Shown: piece after piece, positions 19,231 through 29,378 of the stretch
Layout: every line of letters starts with the position of its first letter
How positions within the stretch are numbered: position 1 is the first letter of the stretch
Assembly: GCA_965115815.1 (NCBI GenBank)
Contig: OZ220465.1
Location: 1,674,001 to 1,738,000 of the forward strand
Length of the DNA: 64,000 nt
Direction of reading: 5' to 3'
Origin: VXPW01 sp965115815
GTDB taxonomy: Bacteria; Pseudomonadota; Alphaproteobacteria; TMED109
Translations under genes and position numbers: made by a program
Notes under the pieces: generated by a model
What the model was told of the DNA's origin: nothing
Database searches by the model: none
Seen by the model: the letters and a program-made list of their open reading frames with translations, nothing else

Positions 19231-21182
19231 AGGTCGAGGCCTGCGGCTTGCTGAGCCTGGGCGCGGATATAGGCAAGGCGTTTGGCCGGATTGCGGCCCA
19301 TCACGTCGCGCACGAGTCCGTCCGCGCGTTCCCGCTGCTCGCTGGGCAGTTCGACCTGGATCAGTGTCCGCATGTCGGGATCCATGGTCGTGCTGCGCAA
19401 CTGGGCCGCCGGCATTTCGCCGAGACCCTTGAATCTGCTGATTTCCACTTTTTTCGATTCATCGAAAACACTCCTGAGCAATTCGTGTCGGTGATCCTCG
19501 TCACGGGCGTAACGGGTATGGCCGGATTGCGCGATCCGGAAGAGCGGAGGCTGGGCCAGATACAGGTGGCCCGCTTCCACGAGCGGCTGCATTTCGGAAA
19601 AGAAGAACGTCAGCAGCAACGAGGCGATGTGGGCGCCGTCCACGTCGGCGTCGGTCATGATGATAACGCGTTCGTAGCGAAGTTGCGCAAGATCGCACGA
19701 ATCGCCCGTCCCGCACCCCAGTGCTCGGACCAGATTGCGGAGCTCCTGGTTGGCGCGGAGCCGGTCGGCGCTGGCGCTGGCGACGTTCAGGATCTTGCCC
19801 CGGAGTGCCAGCACGGCCTGCGTGTCCCGCGAGCGTGCTTGCTTGGCCGACCCGCCGGCGGAATCTCCTTCCACGATGAAGAGCTCGGTGCCGTCGGCAG
19901 CGGTGCGGGTGCAGTCGGCGAGCTTGCCCGGCAGCCGCAGGCGCCGCGCCGGGGTCGCGCGCGGCAGTTGCTTGTCCAGCTTTCGCCGCAGGCGGTCTTC
20001 AAGGCGGTGCACGCAGTGGTCAAGGAGTGCGTTCGCGGTTTCCGGGTCGTGCGCGAGCCAATGTTCGAACGCGTTGCGGACCGCACTCTCCACCTGTTGC
20101 CGGGTAGCGGTGGTGGTCAGTTTCTCCTTGGTCTGCCCTTGAAACTGGGGCGCGCCGACGAACACCGAAAGGGCCATCCGGGCCGCGCCGCTGACATCCT
20201 CGGACGTGAGCTCGCCGGCGCGCCGGTGTCGGACTAGGTTTCCGTAGGAGCGCGTGCCGCGGGTCAGCGCCGCGCGGAATCCGGCTTCGTGCGTCCCGCC
20301 GAGGGGCGTCGGAACCGTGTTGCACCAGCTGTGCAACCCGCCGTCGCCCTGTTCGGGCCAGACCACGGCCCACTCGACCCGCCCGCCGTCCGCAAGCTCC
20401 GTGCGACCGGCGAAGGGCCGCGCCGTGACGGCCGGGACGCCGGCGCTGCGTTCCTGCACCACGTCGAGCAGCCCTCCGGGAAAGTGCAGTACCGATGCCG
20501 CCGGCACCCCGGAATCCGCCTCGATCAGAACGGGGTCGCAACGCCACCGGATCGTGATCGATGACACCAGCTGCGCCTTGTCGCGGGCCATCGCGTAGAG
20601 CCGGGAGGGTCGCAGGGCGGCGTCCGTCTCGAAAATGTCCGCGTCGGGAACGAAACGGACGATCGTACCGGTCCGGCGCCCCGCCCGTCCGATCCTGGCA
20701 AGCGGCGCCTGCGGCACGCCCCGGCCGAAGGACTGGCTCCAGCGAGCGCCGTCGCGGGCGACCTCGACCGTCAGTTCGGACGACAGTGCATTGACCACCG
20801 AAAGGCCCACTCCGTGGAGCCCGCCGGAGGTCCGGTAGGCGGCTTCGCCGAACTTCCCGCCGGCGTGGAGGAGCGTGCTGGCCACCTCGACGCCGGACTT
20901 GTCGGGGATCTCCGGGTGCGGTTCGACCGGAATGCCGCGGCCGTTGTCGCCGATCGTGAGGAGGTTGCCGGCATCCAGTGCGATCTCGATTTCCCGGGCG
21001 TGCCCGGCCAAGGCCTCGTCGACGGCGTTGTCGAGAATCTCTGCCGCCAGGTGATGCATCGCCGTCTCGCCGGTGCCGCCGACATACATGCCGGGGTGCT
21101 TGCGGACCGCCTCGAGACCCTCAAGGATTTCGATGCTGGCAGCCGTGTAGACGGAGGTGTTCACGAACGGGACTTCCGACAT
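19227..21182 (-). CDS. parE: DNA topoisomerase IV subunit B
   Basis: ParE is the ATPase subunit of topoisomerase IV, which with ParC separates linked daughter chromosomes. The 651-residue product has the GHKL ATPase motifs (EILDNAVDEAL, IGDNGRGIPVEPHP, GGLHGVGLSVVNALS), the transducer domain and the TOPRIM domain (FIVEGDSAGGSAKQARSR and metal-binding MTDADVDGAHI). The wording RSRDTQAVLALRGKILNV after the TOPRIM glutamate distinguishes ParE from GyrB, which carries an RDR variant. parC is not in the window. It leads a two-gene unit with the helicase. Confidence 0.96.
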   Translation of the reverse strand: MSEVPFVNTSVYTAASIEILEGLEAVRKHPGMYVGGTGETAMHHLAAEILDNAVDEALAGHAREIEIALDAGNLLTIGDNGRGIPVEPHPEIPDKSGVEVASTLLHAGGKFGEAAYRTSGGLHGVGLSVVNALSSELTVEVARDGARWSQSFGRGVPQAPLARIGRAGRRTGTIVRFVPDADIFETDAALRPSRLYAMARDKAQLVSSITIRWRCDPVLIEADSGVPAASVLHFPGGLLDVVQERSAGVPAVTARPFAGRTELADGGRVEWAVVWPEQGDGGLHSWCNTVPTPLGGTHEAGFRAALTRGTRSYGNLVRHRRAGELTSEDVSGAARMALSVFVGAPQFQGQTKEKLTTTATRQQVESAVRNAFEHWLAHDPETANALLDHCVHRLEDRLRRKLDKQLPRATPARRLRLPGKLADCTRTAADGTELFIVEGDSAGGSAKQARSRDTQAVLALRGKILNVASASADRLRANQELRNLVRALGCGTGDSCDLAQLRYERVIIMTDADVDGAHIASLLLTFFFSEMQPLVEAGHLYLAQPPLFRIAQSGHTRYARDEDHRHELLRSVFDESKKVEISRFKGLGEMPAAQLRSTTMDPDMRTLIQVELPSEQRERADGLVRDVMGRNPAKRLAYIRAQAQQAAGLDL

Positions 21183-21365
21183 CGTGCGGAGGAGGACGGA
21201 CGGCCGGGCCGTAGGAGGGAGGCATCCGGGACGCGGAACCGCGGCCTGCGCGGCCGTTCCGGCGGCGCACCGGAGGCAGGGACGCCGGTCGCACCCGAGC
21301 GCAGGGGCGGCAGGGACCGGATGATCAGCATGCGGCCATGGCGGTGCAGGCTCCCCGGCCCGCGG

Positions 21366-22235
21366 TCACGCTTCTTCCAGGGTCGGGACTCCCCGCACGC
21401 GGGTCTGGCGCATGTAGCGTCGATAGCGGTCCGCATCGTAGCCGGTTCCCCGGTGCAGCAGGCATCGGTTGTCCCAGATCACGAGCTGATCGGGCTCCCA
21501 AGCATGGGTGTAGACGTGACCGGCTCCGACGGCCCGCCCCAGCAGGTCGTCGAGCAGGTGACGGCTGGCCGGCTCGTCCCAGCCCTCGACGATCTTGGCA
21601 TGCGATCCGACATAGTAGTTCCGGTCGCCGGTACGAGGGTTGGTCCGGACCAGCCGTTGCCGGACCGGAGGCAGCGAGGCGGCGTGCGCCGGTGTGACCG
21701 CATCCGGGCCGACCCGGCTCCGGGAAAACACGTAGTCATGAATCACGACCAGTGGGTCGAGGGCGGCCCGCTCGGCATCCCGAAGGCGTCCGTACGCGGT
21801 GCGGGCGCTCGCAAACTGGGTCTTCCCGCCCTGGTCCGGTACCTCGTACACGCTCATGACGGACACGTACGAAGGAATCGCGCGAAACGAGGAGTCGGAG
21901 TGCCACAGGTTGTTGCCGGTGGCGAAGACGGTTCGTCGGTGGCGGCTGCCCAGCCGACTGCCGTCCTCCTGCACGTTGCCGATCGTCCCGAAGTAGCTGA
22001 TCACGCCGCGTTGCCCCAGGGCCACGTGGTCTTCTTCCGGTTCGCCGAGACTGCAGGTCAGCGCGAGCTGACGGGCGTCGTCGAACGACTGGTCCGGAAA
22101 ACACAGGAACGAGTGTCGATCGATCAGATCGTGCAGGTCCGCGATGGTGTCTCTGGCGAGCGGGACATGCAGGTCCAGCCCGGAAATCCGCGCCCCGAAC
22201 TCGGCGTGCAGCGGCTCGATGCGGTAGCTGCTCAT
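21366..22235 (-). CDS. TauD/TfdA-family Fe(II)/2-oxoglutarate dioxygenase
   Basis: This 289-residue protein belongs to the taurine/2,4-D dioxygenase family. The iron-binding HxD is LWHSDSSF (His112, Asp114), the distal His is in NRCLLHRGTGYD, and the 2-oxoglutarate arginine is in RQTRVRG near the C terminus. The start MSSYRIEPLHAEFGARI is the usual family opening; the frame is open for another 217 codons upstream but without similarity. The substrate could be a sulfonate, an aryloxyacid or another carboxylate, and no transport genes lie nearby to decide. Confidence 0.9.
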   Translation of the reverse strand: MSSYRIEPLHAEFGARISGLDLHVPLARDTIADLHDLIDRHSFLCFPDQSFDDARQLALTCSLGEPEEDHVALGQRGVISYFGTIGNVQEDGSRLGSRHRRTVFATGNNLWHSDSSFRAIPSYVSVMSVYEVPDQGGKTQFASARTAYGRLRDAERAALDPLVVIHDYVFSRSRVGPDAVTPAHAASLPPVRQRLVRTNPRTGDRNYYVGSHAKIVEGWDEPASRHLLDDLLGRAVGAGHVYTHAWEPDQLVIWDNRCLLHRGTGYDADRYRRYMRQTRVRGVPTLEEA

Positions 22236-23049
22236 CCTGCCCGCCCATCGACCGCGAGCGGGAAGAGAGCCGGATCCGGCCGGCACCGCATGCTCACGAC
22301 CGACCGGCCGTGCCCGCGGTATGCGGGATCGTGATCGAAGCCGGCACGCGGCTTGGCCGGCACCCCGTCTGCGACGAGGGGCACGATCCGTCCGGCAGCT
22401 TCGTCGTTTCCCGAAATCCGCGGCTGCCGCGCTGGGGCCGAGCGGGGCGGCCGATTTTCGGCCCTTGGTCCGGAGAGCATCTGCGTTGGGTCCGCCAAGG
22501 GATGCAGGTGAGATGGGCAGGATATCGGACGCGCATGAGTCCGGCCGGATTCGTCCGGCATCGATCGGCGAGATCCGACGCAGCCGGTTCTGTCGTTCGA
22601 CCGGCTTCGTCGGCCGAGAGACGGGCTGGGTCGCTGACCGTGCCGACTGTGGTGTCGGCAGGCATGATGGGTAATCTTGGGGCGGCTGTCCATCAGGTGT
22701 GCAACCGAGGCCGGTACAACGGCTTCGGTCCGTGCCGGGCCAAGCGTGTTCGGGTGACCTCGGAGCGGGACGGGTGCGTTCGGCCGGAGCGCGGGCGTTC
22801 GGTCTGCGGATTGCTTCTGCCTGACCCGAAACCGCACTTCGATCACCGTGCAGTACGGCCGCTCTGACCGGGATTCGTAGTAGCAAGGCGGTACCAAGCG
22901 GCTCCGCTCTTGTGCGGTTGGGGCGGCCCGAGAGAATGGGTAAGCTTGTTCGGGCGGATTCACGATCGGCATTGCGGTCTGGTTGGCATCAACACGGACT
23001 GTGCGCGAAGCAAAGCACCAACACACACTTTTTCACATCGAGGATCGAT
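22236..23049. other. 814-bp stretch without a supportable gene
   Basis: Open frames cover both strands but are arginine- and proline-rich, lack ribosome binding sites and resemble nothing I recognise. No RNA gene, inverted repeat or IS end is evident. It marks the left edge of the accessory island. Confidence 0.45.
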
Positions 23050-23676
23050 ATGGACAGCGTCTTCATATACTGGGACAACTCGAACATCTTCCACGAGGCG
23101 CAACGCTTGGCCGAAGAGAGAGAGCAGGGCCCGGGCGCCCGATATCGGGTTCGTGTCCACTTTGAAAACATGCTGCGTCTGGCGCATGCCGACAGGCCCG
23201 TGGAAAAGGCATTTGCCGCGGGCTCCGTGCCACCGGAGATGCGTCAATTATGGAACCGCCTGGAAGGAAGGGGTGTGGAAGTCCGTCTGTTTGATCGTGG
23301 CGCTCCGGGCCGTGGCGAGCAGGATATGCCCGATCGAATACTCCAGTTGAGAATGCTGGAAGACGCTCTTGATTTCAACGGGGACCCGGGCATCGTGGTC
23401 TTGCTGACCGGAGATGGTGCTGGCTACCTCGAAGGTGCCGGATTTCACAGCACGCTGTCGCGGATGCATAAGCGACGCTGGAGAGTGGAGATTTTGTCAT
23501 GGGCACATTCCACGAATCAGAGGATGCGCGCTTGGGCGGAAGAAAACGGGGTGTTCGTGGCGCTCGACGACTTTTATGAAGCGATTACCTTTTTGGAGCC
23601 GTCTCGACCCGGGTTCGATCTCGCGCCTGCACGCAATCCGGCTGCACTCGACCTGTCTTGTCGAATGGTCTCTTGA
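23050..23676 (+). CDS. NYN (PIN-like) domain protein, putative ribonuclease
   Basis: This 208-residue protein begins almost at once with the NYN-domain strand FIYWDNSNIFHEAQ, whose Asp is a metal-binding residue. It continues with the second acidic motif VLLTGDGAGYLEGAGF and a third near FVALDDFYE. NYN proteins share the PIN nuclease fold and are usually thought to cleave RNA. The start at 23050 is preceded by AGGATCGAT, and the frame is open upstream without similarity. GC content is clearly below that of core neighbours. It lies just left of MITE copy 2 and the IS array, so it is probably island cargo. Confidence 0.8.
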   Translation: MDSVFIYWDNSNIFHEAQRLAEEREQGPGARYRVRVHFENMLRLAHADRPVEKAFAAGSVPPEMRQLWNRLEGRGVEVRLFDRGAPGRGEQDMPDRILQLRMLEDALDFNGDPGIVVLLTGDGAGYLEGAGFHSTLSRMHKRRWRVEILSWAHSTNQRMRAWAEENGVFVALDDFYEAITFLEPSRPGFDLAPARNPAALDLSCRMVS

Positions 23677-23726
23677 ACGAAGTTTCGGGAATCTTCGCGC
23701 CGCTCGTGACCGAAGTCGAGTAACTA

Positions 23727-23919
23727 GTGCCTGCACGGAAAATCCCTAAGAGTCTGATTACATGAATGAAAATCCAATATTGACAGGGCGAAGATTCGTC
23801 GAATCCAGCCTGATTTCAGCGGAATATGCCGTCATATGCCCTCAAAGAAGGAATCTTCGGTTCTCCAGATTCCAAATACAGCTGCATATACAGTGTGTTA
23901 TGATTTTCCGTGCAGACAC
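23727..23919. mobile_element. MITE copy 2 (193 bp), inverted relative to copies 1 and 3
   Basis: The ends are GTGCCTGCACGGAAAATC and, inverted, GTGTCTGCACGGAAAATC. It is flanked by TAACTA on both sides (23721-23726 and 23920-23925). The right-hand TAACTA is at once the left flank of ISNCY copy A, so MITE and IS are joined by a single 6-bp spacer. The sequence matches MITE copy 1 in reverse with scattered substitutions. Confidence 0.87.
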
Positions 23920-24137
23920 TAACTAGTGCCCGCACCGAAAATGGTCATTTTGGCGGCCCTTCCGGCGAAATTTCGGGTTGGACCCACCCTCCGGGGCCTC
24001 CGGTCGCTCCGTTTCCAGGGGATTCCTGCCGATTCGCAGCGGCATCCGGGCCCTTCCCACCCAGAATCCGGACGCTAGGGCGAGCGGTTCCGTTCCCGCT
24101 CCCGGCGAGCTTCGCGGATGGGGTGGGGGCGCCGCTG

Positions 24138-25598
24138 TCAGGCGGCGCGTCTTCGTCGTCGTCGGGCTTGGGCCCGGGCTTGTCTCTGCAGCAGCAACCC
24201 GATGCGGTGAACATTGAAGGCCACCATGGAGAGCGCCACCATCCGCGCAAAACCCTCCGCCCCATACGACAGGACCCGATCCATGCCGCGCTGCTCGAGA
24301 TTATTGATGGCGGACTCCACGGCCGGATGCTGCCGGCGCATCTCCCGGAACGTCGGGTCGGCGACCCGTTTCCGGTCGGCCGGACCGAGTTTTCCCTTCT
24401 TCGGCAGCACGTTGTGATCCAGCAGTTCGTCCAGTGCGATCCGGTTGGAGGGACTGTGGAACCCCCGATCGAAGCTGCACAGGCGGAGGTCGGGGAAGCG
24501 GGCCTGGGCTTCCCGGATCATGGGCACGGCATGATCCACGTCTCCGCCTTCCCACAGGATCCGGGAGTGTAGGAGGAAGCCGTGCTGATCCTCCAGCACG
24601 GCCACCGGCACTCCGAGTTCCACCGGAACCCCGGCCTTGCCCTTCACACACCAGCGCGTGTGCTCCTCGAAGATCGAAAACACCTTCTCTTCCTGCGGGA
24701 TCTTCTCGCCTTTCAGCAGGCGGCGGTCCACTTGGTCGAGCTGCCTCCGGGCATGTTTGAGGTACGACTCGATCCGGAGAATCCTGGGGGCTCCGACGCC
24801 TTGCTCCCGAAGCGCGGGAACCGTCGCTTCCGCCCGTCGGACCTCCTCCCAGCAGGCGTCGAGGTACGCTTGGATCGGCCCCGGACGGGCCCGCCGGGTC
24901 CGCCGAACCTTCTGAAAGAGCCGCTGCAGCCTCCGGCTCCGATGCCGCCACTGCCGCCCTCCGGACACCCCCGCCCGCAGGGTTGAGCGGCCCGTCTCGC
25001 GCACCAGGCAACGCATCGCATCCCACAGCAGGTTGACGTCCGTCGGGAAGTGCACATCCGTCTTCACCACGAACGAATCACAGCGGCCCCGCAGGGGCTC
25101 CTTCGACGGGCGACCGCCCGGGCCGCTCTTCCGCTTCCGCTTCCGCTTCCGCACCAGCGCATGGCCGCTCTCCGCGATCAGCTGCAACACCTCCCCCAGC
25201 ACGTCCGGCGTCAGCAGGCTCACGTTGTGTACCACCGTGGGATACCGGTACCGGGTCTCGTCCCAGAAGTCGGAGTGTCCCAGAAACTTCCGAACGGTAT
25301 GGTGTTGGTTCACCAGCTCGTGCAGACGATCGAAGTCACACCCCAGGACCTGCTTCAGGAGACCCATCACGAGGATCCTCCACAGCTCCATGCCGGGACG
25401 CCCTTTCGTGTGGGACACCTCGGGAAGGATCCCCTGCTCCAGGATCTCGAACAACCGGGCACGAACCGACCGGTCGGCATACACGTGCCGAAGCCCGAGC
25501 AGCAGCGGCGGAATGTCATCCCGCGAGTTCTCGTCGATCTCGATCTCCTCGATCGCAACCTGACCCAATTCCATCTGCAGGCGAATGACGTTTCGCAT
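24138..25598 (-). CDS. ISNCY-family DDE transposase, copy A, full length
   Basis: The 486-residue transposase has an intact frame. It opens with a conserved N-terminal domain (IEEIEIDENSRDDIPPLL; GRPGMELWRILVMGLLKQVL). A basic (RK)4 linker follows at residues 151-158, then the catalytic domain: Asp181 in FVVKTDVHFPTD, Asp377 in CSFDRGFHSP and Glu428 in HPAVESAINNLEQRG. The C terminus ends in an Arg/Ala tail. Tyr445 (codon TAT) is the position occupied by an amber codon in copies C, D and E. The family assignment is from recognition of the motifs. Copies A and B are the only ones with an undisturbed frame and so the likely sources of activity. Confidence 0.88.
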   Translation of the reverse strand: MRNVIRLQMELGQVAIEEIEIDENSRDDIPPLLLGLRHVYADRSVRARLFEILEQGILPEVSHTKGRPGMELWRILVMGLLKQVLGCDFDRLHELVNQHHTVRKFLGHSDFWDETRYRYPTVVHNVSLLTPDVLGEVLQLIAESGHALVRKRKRKRKSGPGGRPSKEPLRGRCDSFVVKTDVHFPTDVNLLWDAMRCLVRETGRSTLRAGVSGGRQWRHRSRRLQRLFQKVRRTRRARPGPIQAYLDACWEEVRRAEATVPALREQGVGAPRILRIESYLKHARRQLDQVDRRLLKGEKIPQEEKVFSIFEEHTRWCVKGKAGVPVELGVPVAVLEDQHGFLLHSRILWEGGDVDHAVPMIREAQARFPDLRLCSFDRGFHSPSNRIALDELLDHNVLPKKGKLGPADRKRVADPTFREMRRQHPAVESAINNLEQRGMDRVLSYGAEGFARMVALSMVAFNVHRIGLLLQRQARAQARRRRRRAA

Positions 25599-25685
25599 GG
25601 CAATTCTCGCGAAGATTTCCGAAAATCCGGCCGATTCTTGACCTCATCGGCCGATTCCCGCATCAAAGCGGGATTCTTCGTCCCC

Positions 25686-25715
25686 TCTATATCACGATTC
25701 CACTTTCAGAGTCAA
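25686..25715 (-). promoter_or_regulatory. Predicted transposase promoter of ISNCY copy A
   Basis: On the minus strand, TTGACT (25710-25715) and TATAGA (25686-25691) are 18 bp apart, about 90 bp before the transposase start. A hairpin (CCCGC...GCGGG) lies between promoter and gene. Copies B and D keep the same elements at the corresponding place; copy C has TTGATT as the -35; copy E keeps TTGACT. Confidence 0.6.
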
Positions 25716-25748
25716 GCCATTGTACTTTTTCGGTGCGGGCACTAACTA

Positions 25749-27559
25749 GTGCCCGCACCGAAAATGGTCATTTTGGCGGCCCTTCCGGCGAAATTTCGGG
25801 TTGGACCCACCCTCCGGGGCCTCCGGTCGCTCCGTTTCCAGGGGATTCCTGCCGATTCGCAGCGGCATCCGGGCCCTTCCCACCCAGAATCCGGACGCTA
25901 GGGCGAGCGGTTCCGTTCCCGCTCCCGGCGAGCTTCGCGGATGGGGTGGGGGCGCCGCTGTCAGGCGGCGCGTCTTCGTCGTCGTCGGGCTTGGGCCCGG
26001 GCTTGTCTCTGCAGCAGCAACCCGATGCGGTGGACATTGAAGGCCACCATGGAGAGCGCCACCATCCGCGCAAAACCCTCCGCCCCATACGACAGGACCC
26101 GATCCATGCCGCGCTGCTCGAGATTATTGATGGCGGACTCCACGGCCGGATGCTGCCGGCGCATCTCCCGGAACGTCGGGTCGGCGGCCCGTTTCCGGTC
26201 GGCCGGACCGAGTTTTCCCTTCTTCGGAAGCACGTTGTGATCCAGCAGTTCGTCCAGTGCGATCCGGTTGGAGGGACTGTGGAACCCCCGATCGAAGCTG
26301 CACAGGCGGAGGTCGGGGAAGCGGGCCTGGGCTTCCCGGATCATGGGCACGGCATGATCCACGTCTCCGCCTTCCCACAGGATCCGGGAGTGTAGGAGGA
26401 AGCCGTGCTGATCCTCCAGCACGGCCACCGGCACTCCGAGTTCCACCGGAACCCCGGCCTTGCCCTTCACGCACCAGCGCGTGTGCTCCTCGAAGATCGA
26501 AAACACCTTCTCTTCCTGCGGGATCTTCTCGCCTTTCAGCAGGCGGCGGTCCACTTGGTCGAGCTGCCTCCGGGCATGCTTGAGGTACGATTCGATCCGG
26601 AGAATCCTGGGGGCTCCGACGCCTTGCTCCCGAAGCGCGGGAACCGTCGCTTCCGCCCGTCGGACCTCCTCCCAGCAGGCGTCGAGGTACGCCGGGATCG
26701 GCCCCGGACGGGCCCGCCGGGTCCGCCGAACCTTCTGAAAGAGCCGCTGCAGTCTCCGGCTCCGATGCCGCCACTGCCGCCCTCCGGACACCCCCGCCCG
26801 CAGGGCTGAGCGACCCGTCTCGCGCACCAGGCAACGCATCGCATCCCACAGCAGGTTGACGTCCGTCGGGAAGTGCACATCCGTCTTCACCACGAACGAA
26901 TCACAGCGGCCCCGCAGGGGCTCCTTCGACGGGCGACCGCCCGGGCCGCTCTTCCGCTTCCGCTTCCGCACCAGCGCATGGCCGCTCTCCGCGATCAGCT
27001 GCAACACCTCCCCCAGCACGTCCGGCGTCAGCAGGCTCACGTTGTGTACCACCGTGGGATACCGATACCGGGTCTCGTCCCAGAAGCCGGAGTGTCCCAG
27101 AAACTTCCGAACGGTATGGTGTTGGTTCACCAGCTCGTGCAGACGATCGAAGTCACACCCCAGGACCTGCTTCAGGAGACCCATCACGAGGATCCTCCAC
27201 AGCTCCATGCCGGGACGCCCTTTCGTGTGGGACACCTCGGGAAGGATCCCCTGCTCCAGGATCTCGAACAACCGGGCACGAACCGACCGGTCGGCATACA
27301 CGTGCCGAAGCCCGAGCAGCAGCGGCGGAATGTCATCCCGCGAGTTCTCGTCGATCTCGATCTCCTCGATCGCAACCTGACCCAATTCCATCTGCAGGCG
27401 AATGACGTTTCGCATGGCAATTCTCGCGAAGATTTCCGAAAATCCGGCCGATTCTCGACCTCATCGGCCGATTCCCGCATCAAAGCGGGATTCTTCGTCC
27501 CCTCTATATCACGATTCCACTTTCAGAGTCAAGCCATTGTACTTTTTCGGTGCGGGCAC
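25749..27559 (-). mobile_element. ISNCY-like element, copy B (1811 bp)
   Basis: Complete element with the same ends and orientation as copy A. It is joined to A and C by single TAACTA spacers (25743-25748 and 27560-27565). By eye it is almost identical to copy A. Confidence 0.9.
25961..27415 (-). CDS. ISNCY-family DDE transposase, copy B, full length
   Basis: The 484-residue transposase differs from copy A by a shorter linker ((RK)3 instead of (RK)4) and about eight substitutions (for example S109G, I242P and V412A in copy A numbering). All three catalytic acidic residues and the C-terminal Tyr codon are intact. With copy A it is a plausible active source. Confidence 0.88.
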   Translation of the reverse strand: MRNVIRLQMELGQVAIEEIEIDENSRDDIPPLLLGLRHVYADRSVRARLFEILEQGILPEVSHTKGRPGMELWRILVMGLLKQVLGCDFDRLHELVNQHHTVRKFLGHSGFWDETRYRYPTVVHNVSLLTPDVLGEVLQLIAESGHALVRKRKRKSGPGGRPSKEPLRGRCDSFVVKTDVHFPTDVNLLWDAMRCLVRETGRSALRAGVSGGRQWRHRSRRLQRLFQKVRRTRRARPGPIPAYLDACWEEVRRAEATVPALREQGVGAPRILRIESYLKHARRQLDQVDRRLLKGEKIPQEEKVFSIFEEHTRWCVKGKAGVPVELGVPVAVLEDQHGFLLHSRILWEGGDVDHAVPMIREAQARFPDLRLCSFDRGFHSPSNRIALDELLDHNVLPKKGKLGPADRKRAADPTFREMRRQHPAVESAINNLEQRGMDRVLSYGAEGFARMVALSMVAFNVHRIGLLLQRQARAQARRRRRRAA

Positions 27560-27565
27560 TAACTA

Positions 27566-29378
27566 GTGCCCGCACCGAAAATGGTCATTTTGGCGGCCCT
27601 TCCGGCGAAATTTCGGGTTGGACCCACCCTCCGGGGCCTCCGGTCGCTCCGTTTCCAAGGGATTCCTGCCGATTCGTAGCGGCATCCGGGCCCGTCCCAC
27701 CCAGAATCTGGACGCTAGGGCGAGCGGTTCCGTTCCCGCTCCCGGCGAGCTTCGCGGACGGGGTGGAGGGGCGCCGCTGTCAGGCGGCGCGTCTTCGTCG
27801 TCGTCGGGCTTGGGCCCGGGCCTGTCTCTGCCGCAGCAACCCGATGCGGTGGACATGGAAGGCCACCATGGAGAGCGCCACCATCCGCGCAAAACCCTCC
27901 GCCCCCTACGACCGGACCCGGTCCATGCCGCGCTGCTCGAGATGATGGATGGCGGACTCCACGGCCGGATGCTGCCGGCGCATCTCCCGGAACGTTGGGT
28001 CGGCGGCCCGTTTCCGGTCGGCCGGACCGAGTTTTCCCTTCTTCGGAAGCACGTTGTGATCCAGCAGTTCGTCCCGTGCGATCCGGTTGGAGGGACGGTG
28101 GAACCCCCAATCGAAGCGGCACAGGCGGAGGTCGGGGAAGCGGGCCTGCGCTTCCCGGATCCTGGGTACGGCAGGATCCACGTCCGGACCTTCCCACAGG
28201 ATCCGGGAGTGTAGGAGGAAGCCGTGCTGATCCTCCAGCACGGCCACCGGCACTCCGAGTTCCACCGGAACCCCGGCCGTGCCCTTCCCACACCCGCGCG
28301 TGTGCTCCTCGAAGATCGAAACCACCTTCTCTTCCTGCGGGATCTTCTCGCCTTTCAGCAGGCGGCGGTCCACTGGGTCGAGCTGCCTCCGGGCATGCTT
28401 GAGGTACGACTCGATCCGGAGAATCCTGGGGGCTCCGACGCCTTGCTCCCGAAGCGCGGGAACCGTCGCTTCCGCCCGTCGGACCTCCTCCCAGCAGGCG
28501 TCGAGGTACGCCGGGATCGGCCCCGGACGGGCCCGCCGGGTCCGCCGAACCTTCTGAAAGAGCCGCTGCAGCCTCCGGCTCCGATGCCGCCACTGCCGCC
28601 ATCCGGACACCCCCGCCCGCAGGGTTGAGCGGCCCGTCTCGCGCACCCGGCAACGCATCGCATCCCACAGCAGGTTGACGTCCGTCGGGACGTGCACATC
28701 CGTCTTCACCCCGAACGAATCACAGCGGCCCCGCAGGGGCTCCTTCGACGGGCGACCGCCCGGGCCGCTCTTCCGCTTCCGCTTCCGCACCAGCGCATGG
28801 CCGCTCTCCGCGATCAGCTGCAACACCTCCCCCAACACGTCCGGCGTCCGCAGGCTCACGTTGTGTACCACCGTGGGATACCGGTACCAGGTCTCGTCCC
28901 AGAAGTCGGAGTGTCCCAGAAACGTCCGAACGGTAGGGTGTTGGTTCACCCGCTCGTGCAGACGATCGAAGTCACACCCCAGGACCTGCTTCAGGAGACC
29001 CATCACGAGGATCCTCCACAGCTCCATGCCGGGACGCCCTCGCAGGCGGGATACCTCGGGAAGGATCCCCTGCTCCAGGATCTCGAACAACCGGGCACGA
29101 ACCGACAGGTCGGCATACACGTGCCGAAGCCCGAGCAGCAGCGGCGGAATGTCATCCCGCGAGTTCTCGTCGATCTCGATCTCCTCGATCGCAACCTGAC
29201 CCAATTCCATCTGCAGGCGAATGACGTTTCGCATGGCAATTCTCGCGAAGATTTCCGAACATCCGGCCGATTCTCGACCTCATCGGCCGATTCCCGCATC
29301 AAAGCGGGATTCTTCGTCCCCTCTATATCACGATTCCACTTTTAGAATCAAACCATTGTACTTTTTCGGTGCGGGCAC
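27566..29378 (-). mobile_element. ISNCY-like element, copy C (1813 bp)
   Basis: Third head-to-tail copy. The left flank is the shared TAACTA (27560-27565). The right flank is TAGTTA (29379-29384), not TAACTA but its reverse complement, so the array's outer right junction has been changed or formed differently. The ends match copies A and B. Confidence 0.88.
27780..29234 (-). pseudogene. ISNCY-family transposase, copy C, interrupted by one in-frame TAG
   Basis: The frame is collinear with the 484-residue copy B but has a TAG (27906-27908) in place of the Tyr codon, giving a 442-residue product if it terminates. The 41 codons after the TAG remain open and nearly identical to copies A and B (GAEGFARMVALSMVAF), ending at the common stop. 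The catalytic Asp and Glu residues precede the TAG. Substitutions relative to copy A are mostly A:T to C:G. It may be a dead copy, or translated through the amber codon; copies D and E share the TAG. Confidence 0.75.

Larger units (their letters stand above)
23926..25742 (-). mobile_element. ISNCY-like element, copy A (1817 bp)
   Basis: This is a complete element with inverted ends GTGCCCGCACCGAAAATGG (left) and GTGCCCGCACCGAAAAAG (right, read inwards). TAACTA lies on both sides (23920-23925, 25743-25748). One transposase gene on the minus strand fills it. It is the first of three head-to-tail copies. It is 6 bp longer than copy B, the difference being one CTTCCG hexamer (four versus three) in the transposase linker. 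Confidence 0.9.

Noticed and set aside
15847..19254. Very long (over 1100-codon) plus-strand open frame
   Set aside because: It is antisense to the secreted protein, dihydroorotase and helicase genes, has Arg/Gly/Pro-rich composition and matches no family; a GC-content artefact.
22236..23026. Minus-strand open frame upstream of the TauD-like gene
   Set aside because: Pro/Arg-rich, no recognisable motif, and better explained as chance in GC-rich DNA.
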